Below are positions 46,583-54,065 of a stretch of 64,000 bases of DNA, one piece after another. The notes below the pieces were generated by a model that was given only the letters and a program-made list of their open reading frames with translations, made no database searches and was not told the DNA's origin. Source of the DNA: Pseudohongiella sp. (GTDB lineage: Bacteria; Pseudomonadota; Gammaproteobacteria; Pseudomonadales; Pseudohongiellaceae). The stretch spans positions 62,001 to 126,000 of the forward strand of contig JAUSCD010000029.1 of the NCBI GenBank assembly GCA_030651695.1, given 5' to 3'. The position numbers and the translations under genes were made by a program. Position 1 is the stretch's first letter. Each line of letters starts with the position of its first letter.

Positions 46583-46873
46583 TCATTCTCCTGGGATGAT
46601 GAGCTGAAGCTGGGACGCGTCTATGCTCACTGGCTTCAGGGCTGAGCCTGGAGCGCGTGGCAGATTGACGGTGGGGTTGGGTTTGCCTGTTGGACTAACG
46701 ATGTGCGTGAACTCACGCTGCACGCGATATACAGCGCCGCATTCAGAGTTCTGGCACTGCACATATTCAAAATGAAGCAACGCATGTTTGCTCCAGCCAT
46801 CGCGGATCCGCAGAGCCCCGCCGCACTCGGGGCAGGAACGTTTGGGTCGGTAGTGATGGTTATGTCTGGCCAC
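46583..46873 (-). CDS. ogr: Ogr/Delta-like zinc-finger activator of late transcription
   Basis: The 96-residue protein matches the P2 Ogr / P4 Delta family: CPECGGALRIRD near residue 14, YVQCQNSECGAVYRVQREFTHIV (CxxxxC near 38-60). Ogr binds upstream of late promoters and contacts the alpha subunit of RNA polymerase. In P2 the gene follows D near attR; here it lies in the early block, about 2 kb left of the D homologue. Two candidate target elements are at 55285-55345 and 60001-60061. Confidence 0.8.
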   Translation of the reverse strand: MARHNHHYRPKRSCPECGGALRIRDGWSKHALLHFEYVQCQNSECGAVYRVQREFTHIVSPTGKPNPTVNLPRAPGSALKPVSIDASQLQLIIPGE

Positions 46874-47037
46874 AGACGTGTTACCTCAGTTCGTTAAATC
46901 ACGTTCGCAAATCCGTTCTTTGAATCAGGGTTTAACCCCACATCCGGACGCGTTGAGTTGCGTTAAAATCCAGCGGGGAATTCCGTTTCCCCAAAATTAT
47001 CTGTCGATCTTCAAGGCCCTAATCGATACCAGTGGCC
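46874..47037. other. Noncoding gap left of the 59-residue gene
   Basis: This 164-base gap contains no frame. A short hairpin GGGGAA (46975-46980) / TTCCCC (46987-46992) is followed leftward by a weak TTTT, perhaps partial termination before the ogr-like gene. No clear promoter was found. Confidence 0.3.
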
Positions 47038-47217
47038 TTACTTCGTCACTACGTAAACGGCCCGGTTGCGCCCGGTCAGTTTTAAACTCGCGTTGCGTAG
47101 TCGCTGTTTGACCAACCATTCCGCTGCCTGATCCAAGGTATCCAGCCCCTGTTGCGTGCGGATGGTTTCCAATAACTGGCGATCGTTGTCGCTGAGTTCC
47201 ATTTCGATGGCTGGCAT
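47038..47217 (-). CDS. Small conserved prophage protein (59 residues)
   Basis: A frame opens at ATG 47217 and ends at TAA 47038-47040. The product begins MPAIEMELSDNDRQLLETI, continues RTQQGLDTLDQAAEWLVKQR and ends LTGRNRAVYVVTK. The helix pattern and the LDTLDQAAEWLV segment recall small proteins of P2-like phages of pseudomonads, a resemblance from memory. It may be a DNA-binding protein of RHH/HTH type. It is too short for usual length cut-offs. Confidence 0.6.
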   Translation of the reverse strand: MPAIEMELSDNDRQLLETIRTQQGLDTLDQAAEWLVKQRLRNASLKLTGRNRAVYVVTK

Positions 47218-47229
47218 CTTTTCAGGTCC

Positions 47230-47451
47230 TCAAACGCTGCTAATCGGTGACTTCAATGGGAATCCGGCAACTGCGATGCTTTGCGGTGTTGGCATCAGTA
47301 CCGCCTGCGCCTGAGCAACGACCATGTCGCGGATCAGAGTGGCGCGTTCGCTGCCGGTGTAATCAACCAGTGCCTGGATCAAAGCAGCCTCGTAGTCGTC
47401 AAGATTGATGCTGACTCTGTTCTGGCGGATGCGTTTGGTGTCTTGATACAT
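47230..47451 (-). CDS. Ribbon-helix-helix DNA-binding protein
   Basis: The 73-residue protein has an Arc/CopG-like beginning: KRIRQNRVSINLDDYEAALI is the beta strand plus first helix and DYTGSERATLIRDMVV the second helix. ATG 47451 follows AGGAGA at a good distance; the frame is open to 47610 but the longer version overlaps the gp16-like gene. It probably regulates early phage genes, possibly in place of a Cox-type regulator. Confidence 0.65.
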   Translation of the reverse strand: MYQDTKRIRQNRVSINLDDYEAALIQALVDYTGSERATLIRDMVVAQAQAVLMPTPQSIAVAGFPLKSPISSV

Positions 47452-47464
47452 GAGAGGTCTCCTA

Positions 47465-47701
47465 CTACTTCCGGCTTTTGGCCAATCCGTTGATTTCAAG
47501 GGCTGCTGGTTCGGTGCCAGCTTTAATACCCAGCAGAACTGCGGCGCGATGCGCTTCACCGCGCCGGCCTTTTTTGCGGCCAGCGAGAATCTGGTAGACG
47601 GTGGGTTCATCTAATGAGTGGTCGCGGGCGAACTCGGCAATGCTTTTACCGGCCTTGTCCAGCGCTGAGCGTGCTTGCTCGGGGGTAAGCAGTTGGGGCA
47701 T
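47465..47701 (-). CDS. BcepMu gp16-family DNA-binding regulator (Cro-like position)
   Basis: The 78-residue protein matches the BcepMu gp16 family: LTPEQARSALDKAGKSIAEF, then HSLDEPTVYQILAGRKKGRRGEAHRAAVLLGIKAG, with the helix-turn-helix in the middle. It is the first gene of the leftward early transcript and is divergent from an XRE repressor, the position expected for a Cro-type switch protein. Confidence 0.8.
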   Translation of the reverse strand: MPQLLTPEQARSALDKAGKSIAEFARDHSLDEPTVYQILAGRKKGRRGEAHRAAVLLGIKAGTEPAALEINGLAKSRK

Positions 47702-47782
47702 AGTTCAAAACCATTCAAATGTGTTTACGTTTGAACAAAATAACTATTCAAACGAATAGAGTCAAGAGGTATTTCAATTCAT
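47702..47782. promoter_or_regulatory. Genetic-switch region: operators and leftward early promoter
   Basis: Leftward: TTGACT (47765-47760) and TATTTT (47742-47737) with a 17-bp spacer. A perfect dyad CTATTC-AAAC-GAATAG (47744-47759) fills that spacer. Further TTCAAA half-sites lie at 47704-47709 and 47714-47719, and an inverted TTTGAA at 47730-47735. The rightward repressor promoter must overlap but cannot be assigned confidently. Confidence 0.65.
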
Positions 47783-48127
47783 ATGAGTGGAATTGGCGAG
47801 CGCCTGCGGGAAGAGCGGAAAGCAATGAACCTGTCTCAGGCTGAGTTCGGTGAGCTGGGTGGCGTTAAAGCCAATGCCCAAGGTCAGTACGAAAAGGGGG
47901 ATCGATTCCCGACAGCAGACTACATGGCAGCGATTTCAGCAGCAGGCGTTGATGTCCTGTATGTGATCACCGGGCATCGGACGCCACGACATCAAGAGGC
48001 ACTCAGCGTCCGCGAGAATATTGTCCTGGACAACTTTAGGGCGCTCTCTGAGGAGGATCGGGCGGCAGTTCAGCGCCTGACCCATGCGCTTGCGAAATCG
48101 CCAGAAGAAAACCACAAGGCCGGATAG
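47783..48127 (+). CDS. XRE-family phage repressor (CI/C-like)
   Basis: The 114-residue protein has an N-terminal XRE helix-turn-helix (IGERLREERKAMNLSQAEFG, then NAQGQYEKGDRFPTADYMAA) and a short C-terminal helical part without a LexA-type peptidase, so it is a small repressor that would not be cleaved by RecA. It is divergent from the gp16-like gene with palindromic operators between. Lysogeny maintenance is inferred. Confidence 0.8.
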   Translation: MSGIGERLREERKAMNLSQAEFGELGGVKANAQGQYEKGDRFPTADYMAAISAAGVDVLYVITGHRTPRHQEALSVRENIVLDNFRALSEEDRAAVQRLTHALAKSPEENHKAG

Positions 48128-48194
48128 ATGGTCGTTTACTTTGAGCAGATATTCCGCTGTAGACAGCGGCCAGCGCCAATAAGAGAGGCCTGAA

Positions 48195-49085
48195 GTGGGA
48201 GACGCGGTCACAGCAATTGCAATGCTGATAGTTTTTGTCTGGAGCTGGAAAGTGATGGCAGTGCGCTGGAAAGCGCGAGGAAGTCGATGGTGGATACGTC
48301 ATCCAGCCGCGTGTGTGTTGTCGTCTTTTGCTGGTATCGGGCTTTTGATATTCAGCATGGGGTTAGGGATAGCTACTTCGACAGAAGAGATTGAGGGTGG
48401 GCTGGGTGACGCTATATTTTCTGCCTTCGTTATGACGTCTCCACTGCTTATCGCGGTATGGTCGACGCGCAATAAATCTACAGCGCAGCCACCAGCAAAA
48501 CCAACGGCGCAGCCACCAGCAAAACCAACGGCGCAGTCTGTTAAAATTCCGGAGAAAAAGAAGCACGCCGTCCTGACTGCGCGACCCGCATTTCAACAGA
48601 TGGACGCAACTTCTAAACCAAAGTCTGTAAACCTGAAATTTATTTACGAAGATGCTCAGGGAAACATGAGCGCCCGTGAAGTCAGTAGTTGGCGGGAAAG
48701 TAAAGAGTACATAGATGGATTCTGCTTGGCGGCCGGTGAAGGCCGAACATTCCGTAAAGACCGCATTTTAAGATTTATTTCCGGAGACGAACTACTCCAG
48801 ATTCCGTCGGTCAGTCAGAGTAAATCCACGCAAAAGGCCAAGGTATCAAAGACGGAAATATTATTTACCGGCTTCTCATCCGAGGATCGCTTGGAGCTGG
48901 AACAAAAAGCAAAAAACGCGGGGATGATGGTCCGGAAATCAGTAACGCAAAATCTTCATTATTTGTGTGCGGGCGAAAATGCAGGACCTAATAAAATCGC
49001 GGAGGCAGAACATGCCGGCACGATCATCATCGACGAATCTGAGTTCAATGATCTTGTGGAATTGGGTTTAGTGCCGGGGCAATAA
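48195..49085 (+). CDS. Prophage cargo protein: two membrane helices, WYL-like and BRCT-like parts
   Basis: The 296-residue protein has two N-terminal membrane helices (VTAIAMLIVFVWSWKVMAV, VLSSFAGIGLLIFSMGLGI), perhaps a third near 75-88, then a Pro/Ala linker from an exact 24-bp tandem duplication (QPPAKPTA twice, about residues 97-112). A domain with NLKFIYEDAQGNMSAREVSS and GRTFRKDRILRFISGDEL near 150-200 resembles the WYL fold's end. The last 75 residues (TEILFTGFSSEDRLELEQKA, then AGENAGPNKIAEAEHAGTII) resemble a ligase-type BRCT domain. It is the only non-repressor gene on this strand, so it is probably expressed in the lysogen. Function unknown. Confidence 0.6.
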   Translation: MGDAVTAIAMLIVFVWSWKVMAVRWKARGSRWWIRHPAACVLSSFAGIGLLIFSMGLGIATSTEEIEGGLGDAIFSAFVMTSPLLIAVWSTRNKSTAQPPAKPTAQPPAKPTAQSVKIPEKKKHAVLTARPAFQQMDATSKPKSVNLKFIYEDAQGNMSAREVSSWRESKEYIDGFCLAAGEGRTFRKDRILRFISGDELLQIPSVSQSKSTQKAKVSKTEILFTGFSSEDRLELEQKAKNAGMMVRKSVTQNLHYLCAGENAGPNKIAEAEHAGTIIIDESEFNDLVELGLVPGQ

Positions 49086-49105
49086 CTTAGGGTAGGGTTA
49101 ATCGA

Positions 49106-50179
49106 TCAATCGAAGTTTTCGTCAGAGTCCGCCTGCTCTCGATCGACATCACTATTTTCACTTCCAATCACCTCACAATTCACGCTGCAGGTATAACCGC
49201 TGTCACTCATGTTATGCGTGACTTCCGTCGCCACCCATTCAATGCTGTCAATCTCTGGCTTCCAGCCACGGGCCACAACCGGCGTTTCCGGATACAAGTT
49301 GGGCACACCTTCAGCAAGGTTCAGATTCAAACTGGATCCAGCTCTGCGGATCCGCTGCCATTCAGATTGAGCCTCAGCCAGCGCGTCCGCTTCAGTGGCG
49401 TTATTACCCCGCAGGCTTTTCGGATTCTGATCACTCCCCACCATCACAAAGGTGCGCTCTGCCGTTGCAGGGTTATGCCACCAGGCCTTGACGCCTGAGT
49501 GGGTATTGCGATCGGCCTGAACAAACCGATGATTGTCACCGTCACTGCGCCGGATGGTGATGGGAGCAATCGTTTGGCCGCTGGCGGTCCGGCCGGCGCC
49601 ACGTGGCACAAACACCAGGTGTTTGGCCTTGATCGTTGAGTCGGCATCGTAGCGGCCAGCCAGGCGGGTCAAAAAGTGTGCGTCGCTCTCATCCGTTTGA
49701 TCGATGTGACCGATGTGCACGGCTGCGAGCTCCGGACTGATTCTGGGCGTCAGCTCATGGCGACTCGCAATAAAGTTGATGATTTCACCCAGAGTGCCGG
49801 CGTGCCAGCTCTGGCTGCGTTTTACCGGCAGCTCATTGCGCAGATCTGCCGCCCGGGCCCGGACTGTAATACTGTCGCCTCCGGATCCGCCGCTGTGTTC
49901 CACTTCGTCGACAGTAAACGTGCCGCGATCAACCAGGCCTTCGCCACGCCAGCCGATCGCCAGCTGTATCTCAGCGCCTTTGCTTGGCAGAGCCAGACGG
50001 CCGTCGTGGTCGGACAGCGTGATATCCAATTGATCAGACTCAAACCCACGCTTGTCGACCAGCGTCAACGTAATCAGCCTGGCATCGAGCTCCGGGCTGA
50101 TCTGCCGGCCGGGCAGGGTAATCAGGTAATCGGGTCGCCGCGCTGGGCGAGCCTGCTGCTGTCTGTTCAGGTTTCTCAC
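49106..50179 (-). CDS. D: Tail protein gpD (baseplate hub, late control D)
   Basis: The 357-residue protein matches P2 gpD, the hub protein of contractile tails: DLRNELPVKRSQSWHAGTLG, IASRHELTPRISPELAAVHI, DQTDESDAHFLTRLAGRYDA and HNPATAERTFVMVGSDQNPKSLRGNN (in order, residues 120-260). The start GTG 50179 overlaps the gpU stop. It is the last gene of the F operon, facing the rightward cargo gene tail to tail. Confidence 0.9.
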   Translation of the reverse strand: MRNLNRQQQARPARRPDYLITLPGRQISPELDARLITLTLVDKRGFESDQLDITLSDHDGRLALPSKGAEIQLAIGWRGEGLVDRGTFTVDEVEHSGGSGGDSITVRARAADLRNELPVKRSQSWHAGTLGEIINFIASRHELTPRISPELAAVHIGHIDQTDESDAHFLTRLAGRYDADSTIKAKHLVFVPRGAGRTASGQTIAPITIRRSDGDNHRFVQADRNTHSGVKAWWHNPATAERTFVMVGSDQNPKSLRGNNATEADALAEAQSEWQRIRRAGSSLNLNLAEGVPNLYPETPVVARGWKPEIDSIEWVATEVTHNMSDSGYTCSVNCEVIGSENSDVDREQADSDENFD

Positions 50180-50619
50180 TGAGTCAGTCCCAACATTGCC
50201 CTATTTTGCGGACTGTTCAATTCGCCGAGCCGATCGGGCCTGTCCTCATCCACTGCGACCAGTGTCAAGTCGAACTGGATGCGCTGTGCGGCGCCGTCGC
50301 GCATCTGGTGGGTTTTGCGCTCGTTCAGCGAATCAATGACAAACAGCCCATAGTAATAACCGGTGCCTTCGATCAGCGGCCAGGCCGCGCCTTCATCGGC
50401 CATGTCTCGCAGTTCGTCCAGTTTTTGTTGTCCGCCTGTGAACTGTGGAAGTAGCGTGCCGGTCAACACAATGGTGTCATCACCGGGCCCCATAAATTGG
50501 CGTACAGGACGGGCGCCGATTCTATTCTGTGCGGCATGGCGCCACTGTGTCTGACGCTGCAGCTCCTGATAGGGGGCAGTGTCGAGACCGAAAACGAACA
50601 TGCCGTAAGTCATCATCAT
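50176..50619 (-). CDS. U: Tail protein gpU
   Basis: The 147-residue protein matches P2 gpU (tail terminator-like / baseplate-associated): GMFVFGLDTAPYQELQRQTQ, then GARPVRQFMGPGDDTIVLTG and IEGTGYYYGLFVIDSLNER. GAGGG precedes ATG 50619. It lies between T and D as in P2. Confidence 0.9.
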   Translation of the reverse strand: MMMTYGMFVFGLDTAPYQELQRQTQWRHAAQNRIGARPVRQFMGPGDDTIVLTGTLLPQFTGGQQKLDELRDMADEGAAWPLIEGTGYYYGLFVIDSLNERKTHQMRDGAAQRIQFDLTLVAVDEDRPDRLGELNSPQNRAMLGLTQ

Positions 50620-50630
50620 TTACGTGGCCC

Positions 50631-52964
50631 TCAATCCGTGTCGTACAGCGCGCTGCGCTGACGCGCTGACGCCTGGTGATGGGCATTGGCCAATGCCCGT
50701 TGCACTTCGGCACCGATGTACTGAGCCAGCTGCTGTTCATTCATACCAGGTTGCGACTGGACTGTGATGTGAATGCCGCCTTCGATCGTCAATCCGCCTG
50801 CCTGGTTGCCCGCTTGCAGCGGTCCACGTGCATCCAGGGGAATGCGATTGATGGCGCCAGTATCGATACCAACGCTGGCTGGCATGGCCGCAGCCAGGCT
50901 GGAGGCAGCTCCGATCGCAACGCCGGCGCCAATCTGTTTCAGCCGCTTAACAAAACCAGTCAGCACGCCAATCGGTTCTGATTCTTTGCGCTGCAGGCCT
51001 TGCTGGAAACCGTCCATGGTGTTGATGCCGAACTGTGCGAACACCCGTGATGGTGAGTTGATCCCCAGGGCATCTTTAAACCAGGCTGCCATCCTGCCGC
51101 CGGCGCCGGTTATTGCGTTGCGCAAAGCAGACAGCTTGGCTGTGATGCCACCTATAAGGCCGTCCACGATCGCGCTACCGAATGATGAGAACTGCGCAGG
51201 GATATCCATGCCCAGCATCCGCAAACCGCCTGTAATGGCTCGCCAGATCATTCCGATGGGTGACCAGTTGAGCAGCAGCCGGGTGATACCAGCAAGCCCG
51301 CCCTGAAACGCGCCTGTGACCTCAGTCCACAACGCTGTGAACCAATTCTTTACCGCGCCCCAGTTTTTGTAGATCAGGTAGGCCAGGCCGGCTATGGCAG
51401 CGATGACCAACACGATCGGGTTTGCCAACAGGAACGCGGTGATGGTTTTTAAAGCAGTGCCGACCATGGCGACGGCGCCGGCAAAGAAACTCATGCTGGT
51501 GGCAGCAATCGGCAGTGTTTTCGCCAGCAGTAAAATTGCTGATCCGGTTTTATAAAGCGCGATGATAAACGCGCCAATGGCCATAATCATTTTGAGGGAG
51601 AACAGCACGGCGAGAACCACCGCGAGATTCTCGAATCCGCCAACCATCCACGCCGCCCCACGAACAACGCTGGTGATAATTGAGACCAGCGTTGCAATGC
51701 CTTTGCCGAGGCTGATGATGGTCGGCACGGCTTCCTGCAGGCGTTGCCCCAGGGCTCTACCAAACGCCTCCACCTGCGGCCGGTTTTCAACCAACCACCC
51801 GGTGAAAGTATCCATCAACCTGGTCACAACAGGCATCAGTTCGGCACCGATGATGTTCTTCATGCCGCGCAGAGAAAACGTCGACATATCCAGGGAGTGT
51901 TTGAAGGCCTCCGAATCTTCGACAGCTTTCTCGCCCAGGATGTAACCGATCATTCGCGCGTCGCGGGCGTAAGCTTCCAGTCCAGCACTGCCATCCTTTA
52001 GCGCTTTGAGCATATTGGCGCCGCCGCCGGTGTCGAATATCTGGCTGGCGTAGGACAACTGATCGTTATGGTCGCCGATCTCTGCCAGGCGGTCTGCCAC
52101 GAGCGCCAGGGCCTCTTCTGGCTGCATGCGCGACAATGCATCAGCAGACAGTCCGAGTTCGTCATAGGCCTTTACAGCAGCGCCCGTGCCACGCGCAGCG
52201 AGACCAAGCCTGCGAGTGAAGGTGAGCAAAGAAGCATCTACGGCCGCGATATCCATACCGCCACCGATTTCGCCGGCGTAGCGGATCTCCTGCAGGGCAG
52301 TGCGGTTGATTCCGATCCGATCCGCTGCGTGGCCGATTTCGTCGCCCAGGGTGGCCGTGGAATTAGCCAGGGCAAATATTCCACCTGCAGCAGCTGTGCC
52401 GGCGGCGATGGTGGCCGTGGCGAAACTGGACACCTCAGATCGCATGTTGCGGTAACGGCCGGTGAGATCCGCATCGCCCATGCGTTTAAGCGCGCTCTGC
52501 TGCAGCTCCAGCTTTTTGTTGGCAGCGTCGACGCTCTTGGCCAGTTCCGATTGTTGGTGGCCAAGGTTGCGAATACCGGCTGCTTTTGCAGGTAACTCGC
52601 GTGTCAGATCGCGGGATTTTTTGAGCTGCTCATCGTAACGTTTGGTGAGCTTGTCGACTTCTTTTTGCGCAGTGATCTGCTGGCGGATCAGACGCTTCCC
52701 TGGATTCTCGCTGGCACCGATTTCAGTGTTGAGTTTCTGCAGCTCGCGGCTCTTGTCAGTGAGCGCAGTTTTTGTTGCCTTGGCCTGCGCCGTCATGTCC
52801 GTGAACGCGGTGATGCGTTTCTGTTGGTCCTGCAGGCCCTTCAGGTTATCCCTTGTCTGACGCAGTGCCAGAGCAGCTCCTGCGCTGCCACCGGCGATCT
52901 GTTTCAGAGGGCCGGTGGCACGGTCAACGGCCGCGAGAATTACTTGAAGTTGCAGATTGCGCAT
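50631..52964 (-). CDS. T: Tail tape measure protein gpT
   Basis: The 777-residue protein sets tail length. It has a long coiled-coil N-terminal half (RDNLKGLQDQQKRITAFTDM, SRELQKLNTEIGA and following), the conserved TMP core (GDEIGHAADRIGINRTALQE, FDTGGGANMLKALKDG), and several hydrophobic helices around 430-540 (for example ALKTITAFLLANPIVLVIAA). ATG 52964 follows AGGAAA, five bases after the E' stop. Its gene follows E/E' as in all P2-like phages. Confidence 0.93.
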   Translation of the reverse strand: MRNLQLQVILAAVDRATGPLKQIAGGSAGAALALRQTRDNLKGLQDQQKRITAFTDMTAQAKATKTALTDKSRELQKLNTEIGASENPGKRLIRQQITAQKEVDKLTKRYDEQLKKSRDLTRELPAKAAGIRNLGHQQSELAKSVDAANKKLELQQSALKRMGDADLTGRYRNMRSEVSSFATATIAAGTAAAGGIFALANSTATLGDEIGHAADRIGINRTALQEIRYAGEIGGGMDIAAVDASLLTFTRRLGLAARGTGAAVKAYDELGLSADALSRMQPEEALALVADRLAEIGDHNDQLSYASQIFDTGGGANMLKALKDGSAGLEAYARDARMIGYILGEKAVEDSEAFKHSLDMSTFSLRGMKNIIGAELMPVVTRLMDTFTGWLVENRPQVEAFGRALGQRLQEAVPTIISLGKGIATLVSIITSVVRGAAWMVGGFENLAVVLAVLFSLKMIMAIGAFIIALYKTGSAILLLAKTLPIAATSMSFFAGAVAMVGTALKTITAFLLANPIVLVIAAIAGLAYLIYKNWGAVKNWFTALWTEVTGAFQGGLAGITRLLLNWSPIGMIWRAITGGLRMLGMDIPAQFSSFGSAIVDGLIGGITAKLSALRNAITGAGGRMAAWFKDALGINSPSRVFAQFGINTMDGFQQGLQRKESEPIGVLTGFVKRLKQIGAGVAIGAASSLAAAMPASVGIDTGAINRIPLDARGPLQAGNQAGGLTIEGGIHITVQSQPGMNEQQLAQYIGAEVQRALANAHHQASARQRSALYDTD

Positions 52965-52969
52965 GCGGC

Positions 52970-53098
52970 TTATTTTCCTGTCTTGCCTTTGACTTCGTAT
53001 CGAACCCTGGCTCTTTCTCTCCAGCTGACCAGCTCATCGATCTCCATCGCATCCATGATGTCTGGTGTCCAGTGGAACACCAATGCGATGTCGGCCAT
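52970..53098 (-). CDS. E': Tail assembly chaperone part E' (expressed by -1 frameshift)
   Basis: A 42-residue frame from ATG 53098 to TAA 52972-52970 reads MADIALVFHWTPDIMDAMEI then DELVSWRERARVRYEVKGKT and GK, matching the GpE/E' family. It is in the -1 frame relative to gpE and open upstream to the slippery site at 53152-53146, so it is mainly expected as the C-terminal extension of gpE (E-E'). Confidence 0.88.
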   Translation of the reverse strand: MADIALVFHWTPDIMDAMEIDELVSWRERARVRYEVKGKTGK

Positions 53099-53124
53099 CG
53101 CATCGTCGATACAGTTGGGCAGGC

Positions 53125-53481
53125 TTAGGTCACTGGCAGCTTGAACTTTTTTGCAGTCACAAACTCAGTGAGTGCGGCGCCCATCTGGACCAGATCGGCC
53201 GGATCCATGTTGCGAATGTCCGCCTCTGTGAGCGCAGGATCAGTGATGCGTGGCAACACGGTTGTCAGTGCAACGACGTCCATTTGGAGCACATCGACCA
53301 ACGCCACACCACGCAGTGCGCCGGCCAAGGGCTTGCGCAGATCCACGTGGTTGATGGTTTTGGATCCGCGCGTGATTGGTGTGTCCAACTCGATAGTTTG
53401 AGTCTGCACACTCGATGCAGTCTTTTTAGTTTCGGCAGCGGGCTGATCACTCAGCTCGCCGGCGGTGTTTGTCTTGTCCAT
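53125..53481 (-). CDS. E: Tail assembly chaperone gpE
   Basis: The 118-residue protein matches P2 gpE: QTIELDTPITRGSKTINHVD and LRKPLAGALRGVALVDVLQM, with LTEADIRNMDPADLVQMGAA near the end. Near its C-terminus the sequence GCA AAA AAG (minus strand, heptamer at 53152-53146) allows a -1 frameshift into the downstream E' frame. It would chaperone the tape measure protein during tail assembly. Confidence 0.9.
   Translation of the reverse strand: MDKTNTAGELSDQPAAETKKTASSVQTQTIELDTPITRGSKTINHVDLRKPLAGALRGVALVDVLQMDVVALTTVLPRITDPALTEADIRNMDPADLVQMGAALTEFVTAKKFKLPVT
53146..53152 (-). promoter_or_regulatory. Programmed -1 frameshift site A AAA AAG in gpE
   Basis: The heptamer follows the X XXY YYZ rule in the correct phase. 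The -1 frame is open from here through E' to 52970 (V Q A A S D L S L P...), and the 0 frame ends at TAA after seven more codons. P2 E/E' and lambda G/GT use the same strategy. Confidence 0.85.
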
Positions 53482-53524
53482 CTCGTTCTCCAGGGGTGTT
53501 GCTAAAAGTTAAATGCGCCTGGTG

Positions 53525-54034
53525 TTACACACCCAGGGCGCGACGTCGCTCGGCAAGGCGATCCTTACCACGAACAGTGAAAACCATGCCTGGTACATCG
53601 ATCTCCAGGATCTCTTCACCGGCCACGGTCAGCTTGTAGTAACTGCAGGTGGTGCTTATTGCCATTTCGTTATTGCTGCCACCTTCAGCGTCGCCCATGC
53701 CGATCGTTTTGTGCCGACCACGCAAAACCACTTCCACGGGAATCACTTCGCCGGTTTCGTCGCTTTCATAGCTGCCTGTGAAGCGCAGCAGGCTGGCGTC
53801 ATGGATGGCTGTGCCGTATTCATTGAAAACTTCAACGATCAGGCCACCAGCAGTCCAGTCAAACACGATCAAAGCTTGACCCATGTCGATTTCAACGACG
53901 CCATCCATACCGGCGCCACGGTACTCTTCCATGCTGCGCGCGAGTTCTGGCAGGGTGAGCTTGGGGACTTGCCCCTGCCAGTTGTTGCCGTCACCGAAAA
54001 GGTTAAAGTCTTTGAGTTTCTTGGGCAGTGCCAT
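53525..54034 (-). CDS. FII: Major tail tube protein gpFII
   Basis: The 169-residue protein forms the inner tube of the contractile tail. It matches P2 FII: LPKKLKDFNLFGDGNNWQGQ at the N-terminus, LPELARSMEEYRGAGMDG, and RGRHKTIGMGDAEGG, and the late YYKLTVAGEEILEIDVPGMV. ATG 54034 follows GGAG by nine bases; an in-frame TTG at 54040 is less likely. Confidence 0.93.
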   Translation of the reverse strand: MALPKKLKDFNLFGDGNNWQGQVPKLTLPELARSMEEYRGAGMDGVVEIDMGQALIVFDWTAGGLIVEVFNEYGTAIHDASLLRFTGSYESDETGEVIPVEVVLRGRHKTIGMGDAEGGSNNEMAISTTCSYYKLTVAGEEILEIDVPGMVFTVRGKDRLAERRRALGV

Positions 54035-54065
54035 GGTCAAAATCTCCAGTTAGTGAGCGGCGGTG

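Noticed and set aside
47230-47610. 126-codon version of the RHH gene
   Set aside because: It would overlap the gp16-like gene by about 145 bases, while ATG 47451 has a strong ribosome site.
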